Part shown: positions 1-5,530 of the stretch, in pieces | How the letters are laid out: each line of letters opens with the position of its first letter | Numbering within the stretch: the first letter of the stretch is position 1 | Assembly (NCBI GenBank): GCA_002317435.1 | Contig: DCIQ01000145.1 | Location: 325-6,304, forward strand | Source: Bacteroidales bacterium UBA1722 | GTDB taxonomy: Bacteria > Bacteroidota > Bacteroidia > Bacteroidales > UBA932 | Length of the DNA: 5,980 nucleotides | Direction of reading: 5' to 3' | Notes under the pieces: generated by a model | Told to the model about the DNA's origin: nothing | The model's database searches: none | What the model saw: the letters and a program-made list of their open reading frames with translations, nothing else | Made by a program: the position numbers and the translations under genes

Positions 1-151
1 TGGCGAACAGGGGTTCCATATCCTCCGGTTTCAGAATCTCACGTGTACGGGGATTGAGCATCGGTTTCAGTTCGGGAAGATCTGCCAGAACATTATACCA
101 GGCTTTAGGAAGCTGGTCATCTGTCAGAACGTACTTTTTGGTGGTTTTCAT
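1..151 (-). CDS. trpB2: Tryptophan synthase beta subunit, TrpB2-like, N-terminal part (cut by window edge)
   Basis: The first 50 codons read leftward from an ATG at 151-149 and run off the window start. The N-terminus, MKTTKKYVLTDDQLPKAWYN, followed by a segment with NPRTRE and PEDMEPLFA, matches the usual start of the TrpB2 (TrpB-like, PLP-dependent) family, with its Lys/Thr-rich start, the P-x-x-WYN motif and the P-E-D-x-x-P-L-F motif. These do not resemble the TrpB1 N-terminus. The family joins indole and serine (or O-phosphoserine) to make tryptophan, usually in the cytosol. The PLP lysine and the rest of the catalytic domain lie outside the window. An A-rich 46-base stretch separates the start from a terminator-like hairpin, and a Trp-rich leader peptide stands before that, which supports a tryptophan role independently. 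Identification rests on 50 residues only; the exact subfamily is inference. Confidence 0.85.
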   Translation of the reverse strand, partial: MKTTKKYVLTDDQLPKAWYNVLADLPELKPMLNPRTREILKPEDMEPLFA

Positions 152-197
152 GGTAGATATTGTTTTTGTTATCGTTTCGTACCGGATTTCCTTACAT

Positions 198-234
198 AAA
201 AAAACCTCCCGGTATCGCGTACGCAGGAGGTTTT
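198..234 (-). terminator. Attenuator terminator hairpin upstream of trpB2
   Basis: Read on the minus strand, AAAACCTCC (234-226) pairs perfectly with GGAGGTTTT (209-201), a 9-bp stem. Transcription then continues through a run of seven T (204-198). The 16-base apex can pair further (225-224 with 210-211, and GTA 222-220 with TAC 214-212), lengthening the hairpin. It sits 17 bases after the leader-peptide stop and 46 bases before the trpB2 start, the arrangement expected for transcription attenuation. It has all the visible properties of an intrinsic terminator inside a 5' leader; that it terminates conditionally is inference. Confidence 0.85.
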
Positions 235-251
235 CATATCTTTTTCGTCAT

Positions 252-326
252 TCAACATACAGATGCGCCGCGAAGTCCGTCACTGTCGCGCCACCACCAG
301 AAATTGGATGATAATATCTGTTTCAT
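252..326 (-). CDS. Tryptophan leader peptide (24 residues, Trp-Trp-Trp)
   Basis: A short ORF, ATG at 326-324 and TGA at 254-252, encodes 24 residues: it begins MKQILSSNFWWWR and ends GASVC. Three consecutive Trp codons (TGG) occupy 299-291, residues 10-12. A run of rare amino-acid codons in a tiny ORF just before a terminator hairpin and a tryptophan-synthesis gene is the hallmark of a trp attenuator: ribosomes stall here when Trp-tRNA is scarce. The peptide itself probably has no function after it is made. The start lies 13 bases after a -7 promoter box, so the mRNA leader before it is very short and has no visible Shine-Dalgarno site. The gene is too small for routine gene callers. Confidence 0.85.
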   Translation of the reverse strand: MKQILSSNFWWWRDSDGLRGASVC

Positions 327-339
327 TACTTATTTTCGG

Positions 340-347
340 CAAAGTTA
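340..347 (-). promoter_or_regulatory. Bacteroidetes -7 promoter element before the Trp leader
   Basis: TAACTTTG on the minus strand matches TAnnTTTG, the -7 element recognised by the primary sigma factor of Bacteroidetes, at all six specified bases. It lies 13 bases before the leader-peptide ATG. A TTTG upstream (minus 364-361) stands only 13 bases away, closer than the usual spacing for a -33 element, so the upstream half is weak or absent. It is the only good box found in the 111 bases between the leader peptide and the 168-residue gene, and suggests that trpB2 has its own promoter. Confidence 0.65.
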
Positions 348-437
348 AAAATCTTTTGGCCAAATGGAACAGTTCATTTCATTTTTTTATGATGCCTTAC
401 CCGGACCGGCCGGAAGCTCGGGAGGTGAATACTGGTT

Positions 438-944
438 TCAGAGTAAGGTCCATATCAGATAGATGGTCAGGAGCCCGAGTCCGTAGAATGCCGATTCGGG
501 CCAGAAGAGCGAGAGGACGAAGCATATCAGCAGGATTCCGAGCATTATCCACGCATGCCGTTTGTTCGGAGGAAGCAACTGCCATCCGCCCCTGATTTTC
601 AGAGAGAGGCCGCCGAAGATTTTTTTGAGGAAATCAGTTATGGGGCGGTTCCCGACCGTGGTGTATGAATCGTATCTCTTTTTCTGAGGTTTTACTGTCA
701 CTTTCTGTTCCTTGCTGAATGACATTCCGTCAGCGACGGCGGAGACAGTGATGACGGTGTCCCCCTCCGATCTGTTCAGACGGAACTTCTTGGAACCGGA
801 TATCTCCACGGGGAGTGATGATTTCTTGAATCCGTTATCGATGGTGACAGTGGCTCCCGATGCCGCTTTCAGGTCTCTGCAGTCCCATTTGATCTCCACG
901 ACATCACCCTCGGTGATTCTGTGCTTGTTTACTTTCAGTTTCAT
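438..944 (-). CDS. Hypothetical membrane-anchored protein with beta-rich N-terminal domain
   Basis: This 168-residue protein is not one I can assign to a named family. Residues 1-85 alternate polar and hydrophobic residues in short strands (KLKVNKHRITEGDVVEIKW; ATVTIDNGF; LPVEISGSKKFRLN; TVITVSAVADG; EQKVTVK), a pattern like an Ig/fibronectin-type beta sandwich. A basic linker follows (QKKR, about 87-90), then an amphipathic stretch (about 101-120) and two hydrophobic helices at about 131-147 and 151-167, separated by the short turn WPES. There is no signal peptide, so the beta domain is predicted cytoplasmic with a C-terminal membrane hairpin anchor. The start is the ATG at 944-942; an overlapping upstream ATG is out of frame. 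Downstream lies the independently promoted trpB2 unit on the same strand. I see no U-tract terminator between them. That it is a real gene is supported by the coherent domain layout; its function is unknown. Confidence 0.8.
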   Translation of the reverse strand: MKLKVNKHRITEGDVVEIKWDCRDLKAASGATVTIDNGFKKSSLPVEISGSKKFRLNRSEGDTVITVSAVADGMSFSKEQKVTVKPQKKRYDSYTTVGNRPITDFLKKIFGGLSLKIRGGWQLLPPNKRHAWIMLGILLICFVLSLFWPESAFYGLGLLTIYLIWTLL

Positions 945-998
945 ACATATATAGTCGCAGCAAATTCCGTGCGGAAGTGGATGAATGGCAGAAATATC

Positions 999-1006
999 TA
1001 TATTTG
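999..1006 (+). promoter_or_regulatory. Bacteroidetes -7 promoter element for the TSCPD-CPBP operon
   Basis: TATATTTG matches TAnnTTTG exactly and lies 53 bases before the ATG at 1060. No clear TTTG -33 element is seen at the usual distance. The box decides the start of the following gene: an in-frame ATG at 985 lies upstream of it and could not be translated from a transcript starting here. Confidence 0.65.
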
Positions 1007-1059
1007 CACCAACTTATTTTTTGAGATTCACTAAAGAAACTCAAGCAAGGAAACAGGAT

Positions 1060-1452
1060 ATGATGAAAAGGATATTGTTATTATGGTCGTTCGTTATGGT
1101 ATCGGGAATGTTTTTTCAGGAAGCTTCTGCCCAGAAGATAATAAGGGATGAAGTCAAGGATGGTGTCCGGGTGGTGGATTTCCTTCCCAGTCCTGCAGTA
1201 TGTTCGAAGGTTATCAATCTGAAGATAAAGGACGGTGTCATTCAGCAGGCGTCATATACGGGAGGATGTCAGGGAAATACGAGAGGAATTTCGGCCCTCA
1301 TCCGTGGCATGGAGGTGGACGAGGCCATCAGCAGGCTGGACGGAATTCAATGTGGCAGGAAGGGGACTTCCTGTCCGGACCAGCTGGCCCTGTGTCTCAA
1401 GATGCTGAAGCAGAAAGACGGAGAGATGGAGAAAAAAGGTGGCGACAAATAG
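1060..1452 (+). CDS. Exported TSCPD-domain protein (TIGR03905-like) with signal peptide
   Basis: This is a 130-residue protein from ATG 1060 (a second ATG follows at once at 1063). Residues 1-24 form a convincing signal peptide: basic MMKR, the hydrophobic core ILLLWSFVMVSGMFF, and a cleavage site after ASA (residue 24). The mature part carries the TSCPD domain of the TIGR03905 type: PSPAVCSK (43-50), the TGGCQGN block (67-73), a helix with GMEVDEAISRL (83-93), QCGRKG (97-102) and TSCPDQLA (103-110). Cysteines are at 48, 70, 98, 105 and 112. TSCPD domains occur alone or at the end of ribonucleotide reductases, where they are cytosolic and presumed to bind metal or nucleotide; their biochemical role is poorly known. 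A secreted version is unexpected. A start at 985 would add 25 residues before the signal peptide and lies upstream of the promoter box, so I reject it. An AGG-rich stretch (1048-1058) precedes the start. A CPBP membrane protease follows 13 bases later, probably in the same operon. Confidence 0.85.
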   Translation: MMKRILLLWSFVMVSGMFFQEASAQKIIRDEVKDGVRVVDFLPSPAVCSKVINLKIKDGVIQQASYTGGCQGNTRGISALIRGMEVDEAISRLDGIQCGRKGTSCPDQLALCLKMLKQKDGEMEKKGGDK

Positions 1453-1465
1453 TTTTTGAAGTTTT

Positions 1466-2341
1466 ATGGGTAGGACAAGTTCAGTGCTTCGTGACGGCAT
1501 TCTGGGGTTGTTGAAGGCAGTGATAGCGATTATCGCCTATGCCTTGGGGGTGACTTTGATGGAGTTTCTCTTTTCCCGTCTGGCAGTTTCGGATACCACT
1601 CTCCAGATGCTTGTGGCCGCAGCCTCCACTCTCATCGGCGGAACCGGTTCAGCTTGGCTGATGTGCACTTTATTCGATCGGAAACCGATACGTGTTTTGG
1701 GTTACGGGTGGACTGGCGGGGAGATAAATGGCGGAAGGAATCTGCTTCAGGGCTTTGTTCTCGGTGCGGGACTGATTTTGGTCGGACTTGGCGTTCTGAC
1801 GGTGGCAGGTGCGGTGAATGTTACCGGTCATTCGTTCTCCGGCAAGTGTGTCTTGTCATCCTTTGTCCTTTTTTTCTGTGTGGCCATAGCCGAGGAATCC
1901 TGTTTCAGAGGATACGTTACCAGGAATATTGCCGATGCCATGGGGAATATATGGGGACTGTTTGTCTCCGGGATTTTATTCTCGATACCCCATCTTCTGA
2001 ATCCTAACACTTCTGTTATGTCGTTTCTGGGCATTCTGGCGGCCGGTGTTTTTCTGGGTGCCGCCTATGTGTTCACCAGGAATCTGTGGCTTGCGACAGG
2101 GATTCATTTCGGCTGGAATTTCATGCAGTCCATGGTCGGATTCAATGTTAGCGGGATGGATATGCCCGGGGTCCTGACTATGGAGTTTTCCGGAACTGAT
2201 TTCTGGAGCGGTGGAAAGTTCGGGTTCGAAGCGTCCGGTGTCTGTCTGATTCTCCTGCTGTTGTCAACTGCTCTGCTGGTGATGCATTACAGGACACGAA
2301 ACGGACAGTGTCCGATGGAACCGTCTGACAGGGAGGCATAA
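1466..2341 (+). CDS. CPBP family intramembrane glutamic endopeptidase (CAAX/Abi type)
   Basis: A 291-residue polytopic membrane protein. The three family motifs are all present: EESCFR (Glu143, Glu144, Arg148), FSIPH (Phe172, His176) and HFGWN (His214, Asn218), which in the Rce1/CPBP family form the intramembrane catalytic site. Hydrophobic segments are visible at about 12-36, 45-70, 93-116, 128-143, 162-175, 184-203 and 257-273. Members process prenylated CAAX proteins in eukaryotes; in bacteria they take part in bacteriocin maturation or self-immunity, signal-protein cleavage, or unknown roles. The substrate here cannot be told from sequence. The long C-terminal loop (about 225-255, Gly-rich) followed by an extra helix and a polar tail lies outside the usual core. 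The gene starts 13 bases after the TSCPD gene on the same strand with no promoter between, so both are probably co-transcribed. The catalytic residues are intact, so it should be active. Confidence 0.9.
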   Translation: MGRTSSVLRDGILGLLKAVIAIIAYALGVTLMEFLFSRLAVSDTTLQMLVAAASTLIGGTGSAWLMCTLFDRKPIRVLGYGWTGGEINGGRNLLQGFVLGAGLILVGLGVLTVAGAVNVTGHSFSGKCVLSSFVLFFCVAIAEESCFRGYVTRNIADAMGNIWGLFVSGILFSIPHLLNPNTSVMSFLGILAAGVFLGAAYVFTRNLWLATGIHFGWNFMQSMVGFNVSGMDMPGVLTMEFSGTDFWSGGKFGFEASGVCLILLLLSTALLVMHYRTRNGQCPMEPSDREA

Positions 2342-2347
2342 AACAAA

Positions 2348-2372
2348 ACAAGCCGACGGGACATCGGCTTGT
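2348..2372 (-). terminator. Intrinsic terminator of the acyl-CoA synthetase gene (between convergent genes)
   Basis: ACAAGCCGA (2348-2356) and TCGGCTTGT (2364-2372) form a perfect 9-bp stem with a 7-base loop. On the minus strand the hairpin is followed by TTTGTTT (2347-2341), so it best serves the acyl-CoA synthetase gene, ending 25 bases after its stop. On the plus strand the hairpin begins 6 bases after the CPBP stop, but no T run follows; it may still stop transcription from that side less efficiently. Confidence 0.85.
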
Positions 2373-2397
2373 CGTTCTGACATGACTGGAGGTTCTT

Positions 2398-4086
2398 CTA
2401 TTTATAGAGGAACCTCTTGATGCTTCTCTTCGGAGTTTTTTCGAACTCCTCATTTACCAGTTCTATCTTCGAAATCTTGGAATAGTTGGGAAGCAGGAGA
2501 TTCAGTTTCAGCCTGTTGTCTTCCATTATCTTGGACAGACCGTTTTCGTCCAGCGCTTCCTGAGACACGCGTGTGCGGTCCGGAAATACCAGAGCCACTA
2601 TTTTCTTGTCACGTTCCACCACGATGGATTCCACCACATATGGCTGGTTGTTCAGTTTGTCTTCTATCTCCTCGGGATAGATGTTCTGCCCGTTGGAACT
2701 GAGAATCATATTCTTCGAGCGTCCGCGGATGAAGATGTTCCCTTTCGAATCGATGACTCCGAGATCTCCGGTGCGGAGCCAGCCGTCAGCTGTGAACGCC
2801 GCCTTCGTGGCCTCTTCGTTCTTGTAATATCCCATCATCACATTGTCTCCTTTCGCCTGTATCTCTCCTACCGTCCTGCTCTGGTCTTCCGAATCTATAC
2901 GCAGGGCCATACGGTGGACTGCTCTGCCGCAGGATCCCTTCCGGAAGCGTTTCCAGTCGGTATATCCAAGTATGGGACCGCATTCCGTCATGCCATACCC
3001 TACGGTATATGGCAGGCGGATGGATTTCATCAGGTCTTCCACCTCGGCATTGATGGCGGCACCGCCGATAATCATATATCTGAGTTCTCCACCGAAAGCC
3101 AGAAGTATCTTGTCGTGAATCCTGCGGTAAACCAGATCTTTCAGCAGAGGAATCTTCATCAGCCATTTCATCTTCGGATTTTCGAGGGTAGGGAAGACGG
3201 AGGCTTTGAACACCTTCTCTATCACCAGGGGGACGGTGACTATCATATATGGCTTCACCTCCGCGAATGCTTTGAAAAGGATGTTCGGAGAAGGAAGTTT
3301 CCCGAGGAAGACCACGTGGCAGCCCCCCGCCAGCTGGTAGAGGAATTCGAATGCCAGCCCGTACATGTGTGCCAGAGGGAGCATCGATACTATGGATTCT
3401 CCCGGGTAGTTGGGGATACCCCACTGCCCGAATTCGATGTTGGAGCTGAGATTTCCGTAGGAAAGCATCACTCCCTTGGGGGTGCTGGTGGTGCCGGACG
3501 TATAGTTTATCAGAGCCAGGTCCTCGAAATTGTTCGTGGGATAGTTCACATCCTTGGGGGAGAAACCGCGGGGGTATGCTTCATCAAACCATTTGTTCCA
3601 CTCCCCGGACAGGATTTCGGGGTCGCAAAACTCATCGGAGGGGGAGGTGATATTGCCGGAGGCAATATTATCTGCAGCCCATAATAATCTCCGGTCGGGG
3701 ATGGAGAAGGCAAACCGCAGGCGGGTGAACGTCTCCGGATTCATCTTCTCCCATTTTTCGTTCTCGGTGAAGAGAAGTACGCTTTCCGAGTGCTCGGTCA
3801 GGGACTGGATGCTGTCGGGAGTGAAGTCGTTCAGCAGGGACACGGCGACGGCCTGATACGATGTGACTGCCAGGAATACGATGCCCCATTCGGCGCTGTT
3901 CCGGGCACAGATGGCGATATGGTCGCCTTTCCGGATACCCAGTTTTTCGAAAAGGATGTGATAGCGGGCGATGTTCACCGCCACCTGTCCGTATGTGTAT
4001 GTGGTGCCCTTGTAATTCGTAAGTGCGGGTTCGTTCCAACTGTTGCGTATCGAGCGCTGGAGATAATAGAGAAAATGATTGTACAT
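2398..4086 (-). CDS. Long-chain fatty-acid--CoA ligase (AMP-forming acyl-CoA synthetase)
   Basis: This 562-residue member of the ANL adenylating superfamily activates fatty acids with ATP to acyl-AMP and then to acyl-CoA, at the cytoplasmic face of the membrane. The motifs occur in order: the phosphate loop YTSGTTSTPKG (195-205), LPLAHMYG (236-243), the adenine-binding GYGMTECGP (363-371), GWLRTGDLG (435-443) with the conserved Asp441, the hinge RGRSKNMILSSNG (454-466) and the C-terminal TPKRSIKRFLYK (551-562) with the presumed catalytic Lys557. Length is normal for bacterial FadD-like and eukaryote-like long-chain ligases. The compact C-terminus ending at the catalytic-lysine motif fits the short Bacteroidetes form. 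The sequence alone does not fix chain length or say whether it feeds degradation or phospholipid synthesis. The start at 4086 is 25 bases after a -7 box. It is a single-gene unit, divergent from trkA and closed by a terminator. Confidence 0.93.
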   Translation of the reverse strand: MYNHFLYYLQRSIRNSWNEPALTNYKGTTYTYGQVAVNIARYHILFEKLGIRKGDHIAICARNSAEWGIVFLAVTSYQAVAVSLLNDFTPDSIQSLTEHSESVLLFTENEKWEKMNPETFTRLRFAFSIPDRRLLWAADNIASGNITSPSDEFCDPEILSGEWNKWFDEAYPRGFSPKDVNYPTNNFEDLALINYTSGTTSTPKGVMLSYGNLSSNIEFGQWGIPNYPGESIVSMLPLAHMYGLAFEFLYQLAGGCHVVFLGKLPSPNILFKAFAEVKPYMIVTVPLVIEKVFKASVFPTLENPKMKWLMKIPLLKDLVYRRIHDKILLAFGGELRYMIIGGAAINAEVEDLMKSIRLPYTVGYGMTECGPILGYTDWKRFRKGSCGRAVHRMALRIDSEDQSRTVGEIQAKGDNVMMGYYKNEEATKAAFTADGWLRTGDLGVIDSKGNIFIRGRSKNMILSSNGQNIYPEEIEDKLNNQPYVVESIVVERDKKIVALVFPDRTRVSQEALDENGLSKIMEDNRLKLNLLLPNYSKISKIELVNEEFEKTPKRSIKRFLYK

Positions 4087-4111
4087 ATCAGTATGTATCT
4101 TTTTCGATTCA

Positions 4112-4119
4112 CAAAGATA
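4112..4119 (-). promoter_or_regulatory. Bacteroidetes -7 promoter element for the acyl-CoA synthetase gene
   Basis: TATCTTTG on the minus strand matches TAnnTTTG exactly and lies 25 bases before the start codon, predicting a leader of about 20 bases. No TTTG stands at the -33 distance. Its upstream edge overlaps a 16-bp palindrome (4118-4133). Confidence 0.7.
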
Positions 4120-4133
4120 ACTTAATTAAGTTA
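4118..4133. repeat. Perfect 16-bp palindrome between divergent promoters (candidate operator)
   Basis: TAACTTAATTAAGTTA equals its own reverse complement over 16 bases. It overlaps the first two bases of the minus-strand -7 box and falls where the -33 region of the plus-strand trkA promoter should lie. A protein bound here could affect both promoters. There is no loop, so an operator is more likely than an RNA hairpin. The AT-rich composition makes a chance origin possible; a regulatory role is inference. Confidence 0.4.
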
Positions 4134-4141
4134 ATGATGAT

Positions 4142-4149
4142 TATATTTG
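4142..4149 (+). promoter_or_regulatory. Bacteroidetes -7 promoter element for trkA
   Basis: TATATTTG matches TAnnTTTG exactly and lies 25 bases before the trkA ATG at 4175, the same distance as the divergent box on the other side. It is identical in sequence to the box of the TSCPD operon. The -33 region has no TTTG but contains part of the palindrome. Confidence 0.7.
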
Positions 4150-4174
4150 CGTTAATCTTAATTTGTAGGGAAAC

Positions 4175-5521
4175 ATGAAGATTATCGTCGCAGGCGCCGG
4201 AGCGGTGGGCGGACATCTGGCTAAGATGCTCAGTGTCGAACACCATGACATAACCGTCATAGATAATGACGAGGACAGGCTCAAGAGGGTATCCACCGAG
4301 GCTGACGTCATCACTTTCCAAGGACTTCCCACTTCCATAGCCGTCCTGACGGAGGCGGGGGTCCGGGATGCGGACCTGTTCATCGCGGTAAGTCCCGCAC
4401 AGGAACAGGATGTGAACATAGTGTCTTCCATATTGGCGAAGAAACTGGGTGCCAAGAAGGTGACTGCCCGAATCAATAATGAGGAATATCAGAAAAACGA
4501 GAACAAGCTGCTCTTTACCGATCTCGGGATAGATTCGTTGTTCTATCCTGAGAAAATCGCCGCCGATGAGATATTGAAACTGCTGAAACAGAGTTCGATG
4601 TCGGATTTTATGGACTATTCCCACGGGAAGCTCCAGCTGATAGTGTATAAATTGGAAGAGGGGGCCAGAATGCTCGACATGACCGTCGGAGAGATTCGTG
4701 CGGAGAGCGGGACGTTGTTCAGGACAGTGGCCATCGCCAGGCACGGAGGCACCATCATACCGGTCTCCTCCACCAGGTTCAAGATAGGAGATCAGGTATA
4801 TATAATCGCCAGAAAGGAAGGGATGGAGGCGGCTCTGGCCTACAGCGGCAGGGATAAGGTGTCGGTGGGTAATCTTATGATTCTCGGTGGCGGAAGGATA
4901 GGGGAGATGGTAGCCAGGAAGATGGAGAAGAGTATCGAACAGGTGAAAATCATCGATAAGGATCCGCAGCGGTGCGAAAGTCTTTCGATGGAACTGGACA
5001 AGACTCTGGTCATTAATGGGGACGGCCGCAATTCGGACCTGCTCATAGATGAAGGAATCAGACACTGTGATGCATTCGTGGCCGTGACCAACAGTTCGGA
5101 GACCAATATCCTCTCCTGTGTCGTGGCCAAGAGAATGGGAGTGCCCCGGGTCATAGCCGAAGTGGAAAACTTCGAATATGTGGGACTTGCCGAGAGCATG
5201 GGGGTGGACAGTGTCATAAACAAGAAATTGATTACGGCGGGAAGAATATTCCGGTTTACGCTTTCGAGCAAGGTGCGCTCCATCAAGATGCTCAACGGGA
5301 CCAGTGCCGAGGTTATGGAATATATAGTCAACCCCACAAGTCTCATCACCACTGCGAAGTTGAGGAATCTGAATTTCCCCGAGGATGCCATCATCGGTGG
5401 TGTCATAAGGGGCAACGAGGCGTTTATGGTGGATGGGGACACCGAGATCCGGGCATACGACCAGGTGATTATATTCGCCAAACCTTCAGCGTCGAACAAG
5501 GTGAACGAACTTTTCATATAG
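4175..5521 (+). CDS. trkA: Trk/Ktr potassium uptake system, NAD-binding regulatory subunit TrkA
   Basis: A 448-residue cytosolic protein that gates the potassium channel subunit TrkH by binding NAD(H) or ATP at the membrane. It has the full double layout of TrkA: RCK-N domain 1 (about 1-120) with the Rossmann loop GAGAVG (7-12) and Asp30 at the end of the second strand; RCK-C domain 1 (about 135-220); RCK-N domain 2 (about 230-350) with GGGRIG (238-243) and Asp261; and RCK-C domain 2 (about 365-445). Both glycine loops look intact, which suggests nucleotide binding in both halves. Length agrees with full-size TrkA of about 450-460 residues. The start at 4175 places the first strand (KIIVAGAGA) at the very N-terminus, as is usual. 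The partner trkH is not the next gene; a secreted protease follows after 9 bases, so trkH, which is often adjacent, must lie elsewhere. Confidence 0.94.
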   Translation: MKIIVAGAGAVGGHLAKMLSVEHHDITVIDNDEDRLKRVSTEADVITFQGLPTSIAVLTEAGVRDADLFIAVSPAQEQDVNIVSSILAKKLGAKKVTARINNEEYQKNENKLLFTDLGIDSLFYPEKIAADEILKLLKQSSMSDFMDYSHGKLQLIVYKLEEGARMLDMTVGEIRAESGTLFRTVAIARHGGTIIPVSSTRFKIGDQVYIIARKEGMEAALAYSGRDKVSVGNLMILGGGRIGEMVARKMEKSIEQVKIIDKDPQRCESLSMELDKTLVINGDGRNSDLLIDEGIRHCDAFVAVTNSSETNILSCVVAKRMGVPRVIAEVENFEYVGLAESMGVDSVINKKLITAGRIFRFTLSSKVRSIKMLNGTSAEVMEYIVNPTSLITTAKLRNLNFPEDAIIGGVIRGNEAFMVDGDTEIRAYDQVIIFAKPSASNKVNELFI

Positions 5522-5530
5522 TCGGTCCGG

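Larger units (their letters stand above)
198..333 (-). promoter_or_regulatory. Ribosome-dependent Trp attenuator leader RNA of trpB2
   Basis: The 5' leader shows the three alternative pairings of classical attenuation. (1:2) minus-strand 290-286 (CGCGA) can pair with 273-269 (TCGCG). (2:3) 273-264 can instead pair with 225-215: 10 base pairs, including one G-U, with A220 bulged. (3:4) 234-226 pairs with 209-201 to form the terminator, whose apex contains 225-215. A ribosome stalled on the Trp codons (299-291) would cover 290-286, free 273-264 and favour the 2:3 pairing; one reaching the stop codon (254-252) would mask this segment and let the terminator form. The pairings are seen directly; the mechanism is inferred from the trp attenuation model. 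A Bacteroidetes RNA motif called Bacteroid-trp has been described upstream of tryptophan genes, and this may be a member, which a covariance-model search would settle. The 5' end given is an estimate from the -7 box. Confidence 0.75.

Noticed and set aside
54..311. Plus-strand small frames across the trpB2 start and leader
   Set aside because: They run through the terminator hairpin and opposite the leader peptide, and show no domain or plausible initiation context.
400..422. GC-rich inverted repeat (CCCG...CGGG with CCGGCCGG inside) downstream of the 168-residue gene
   Set aside because: On the minus strand it is followed by A-rich rather than T-rich sequence, and the central CCGGCCGG cannot fold on itself without a loop, so I do not call it a terminator.
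946..953. TATATATG on the minus strand as a -7 box for the 168-residue gene
   Set aside because: It is only one base before the start codon and matches TAnnTTTG imperfectly, so transcription would start inside the gene. No better promoter is seen for that gene.
985..1059. Upstream start at 985 for the TSCPD gene
   Set aside because: The ATG is upstream of the -7 box at 999-1006, and starting there would bury a good signal peptide 25 residues inside the protein.
2914..3684. 256-codon plus-strand frame opposite the acyl-CoA synthetase
   Set aside because: The minus-strand gene shows every adenylating-enzyme motif in order over this stretch, and the plus-strand translation has none.
4109..5065. 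318-codon open frame on the minus strand, antisense to trkA
   Set aside because: It lies opposite trkA, which has full family motifs. Its translation is rich in His, Arg and Tyr with no recognisable domain, as expected of a shadow frame.
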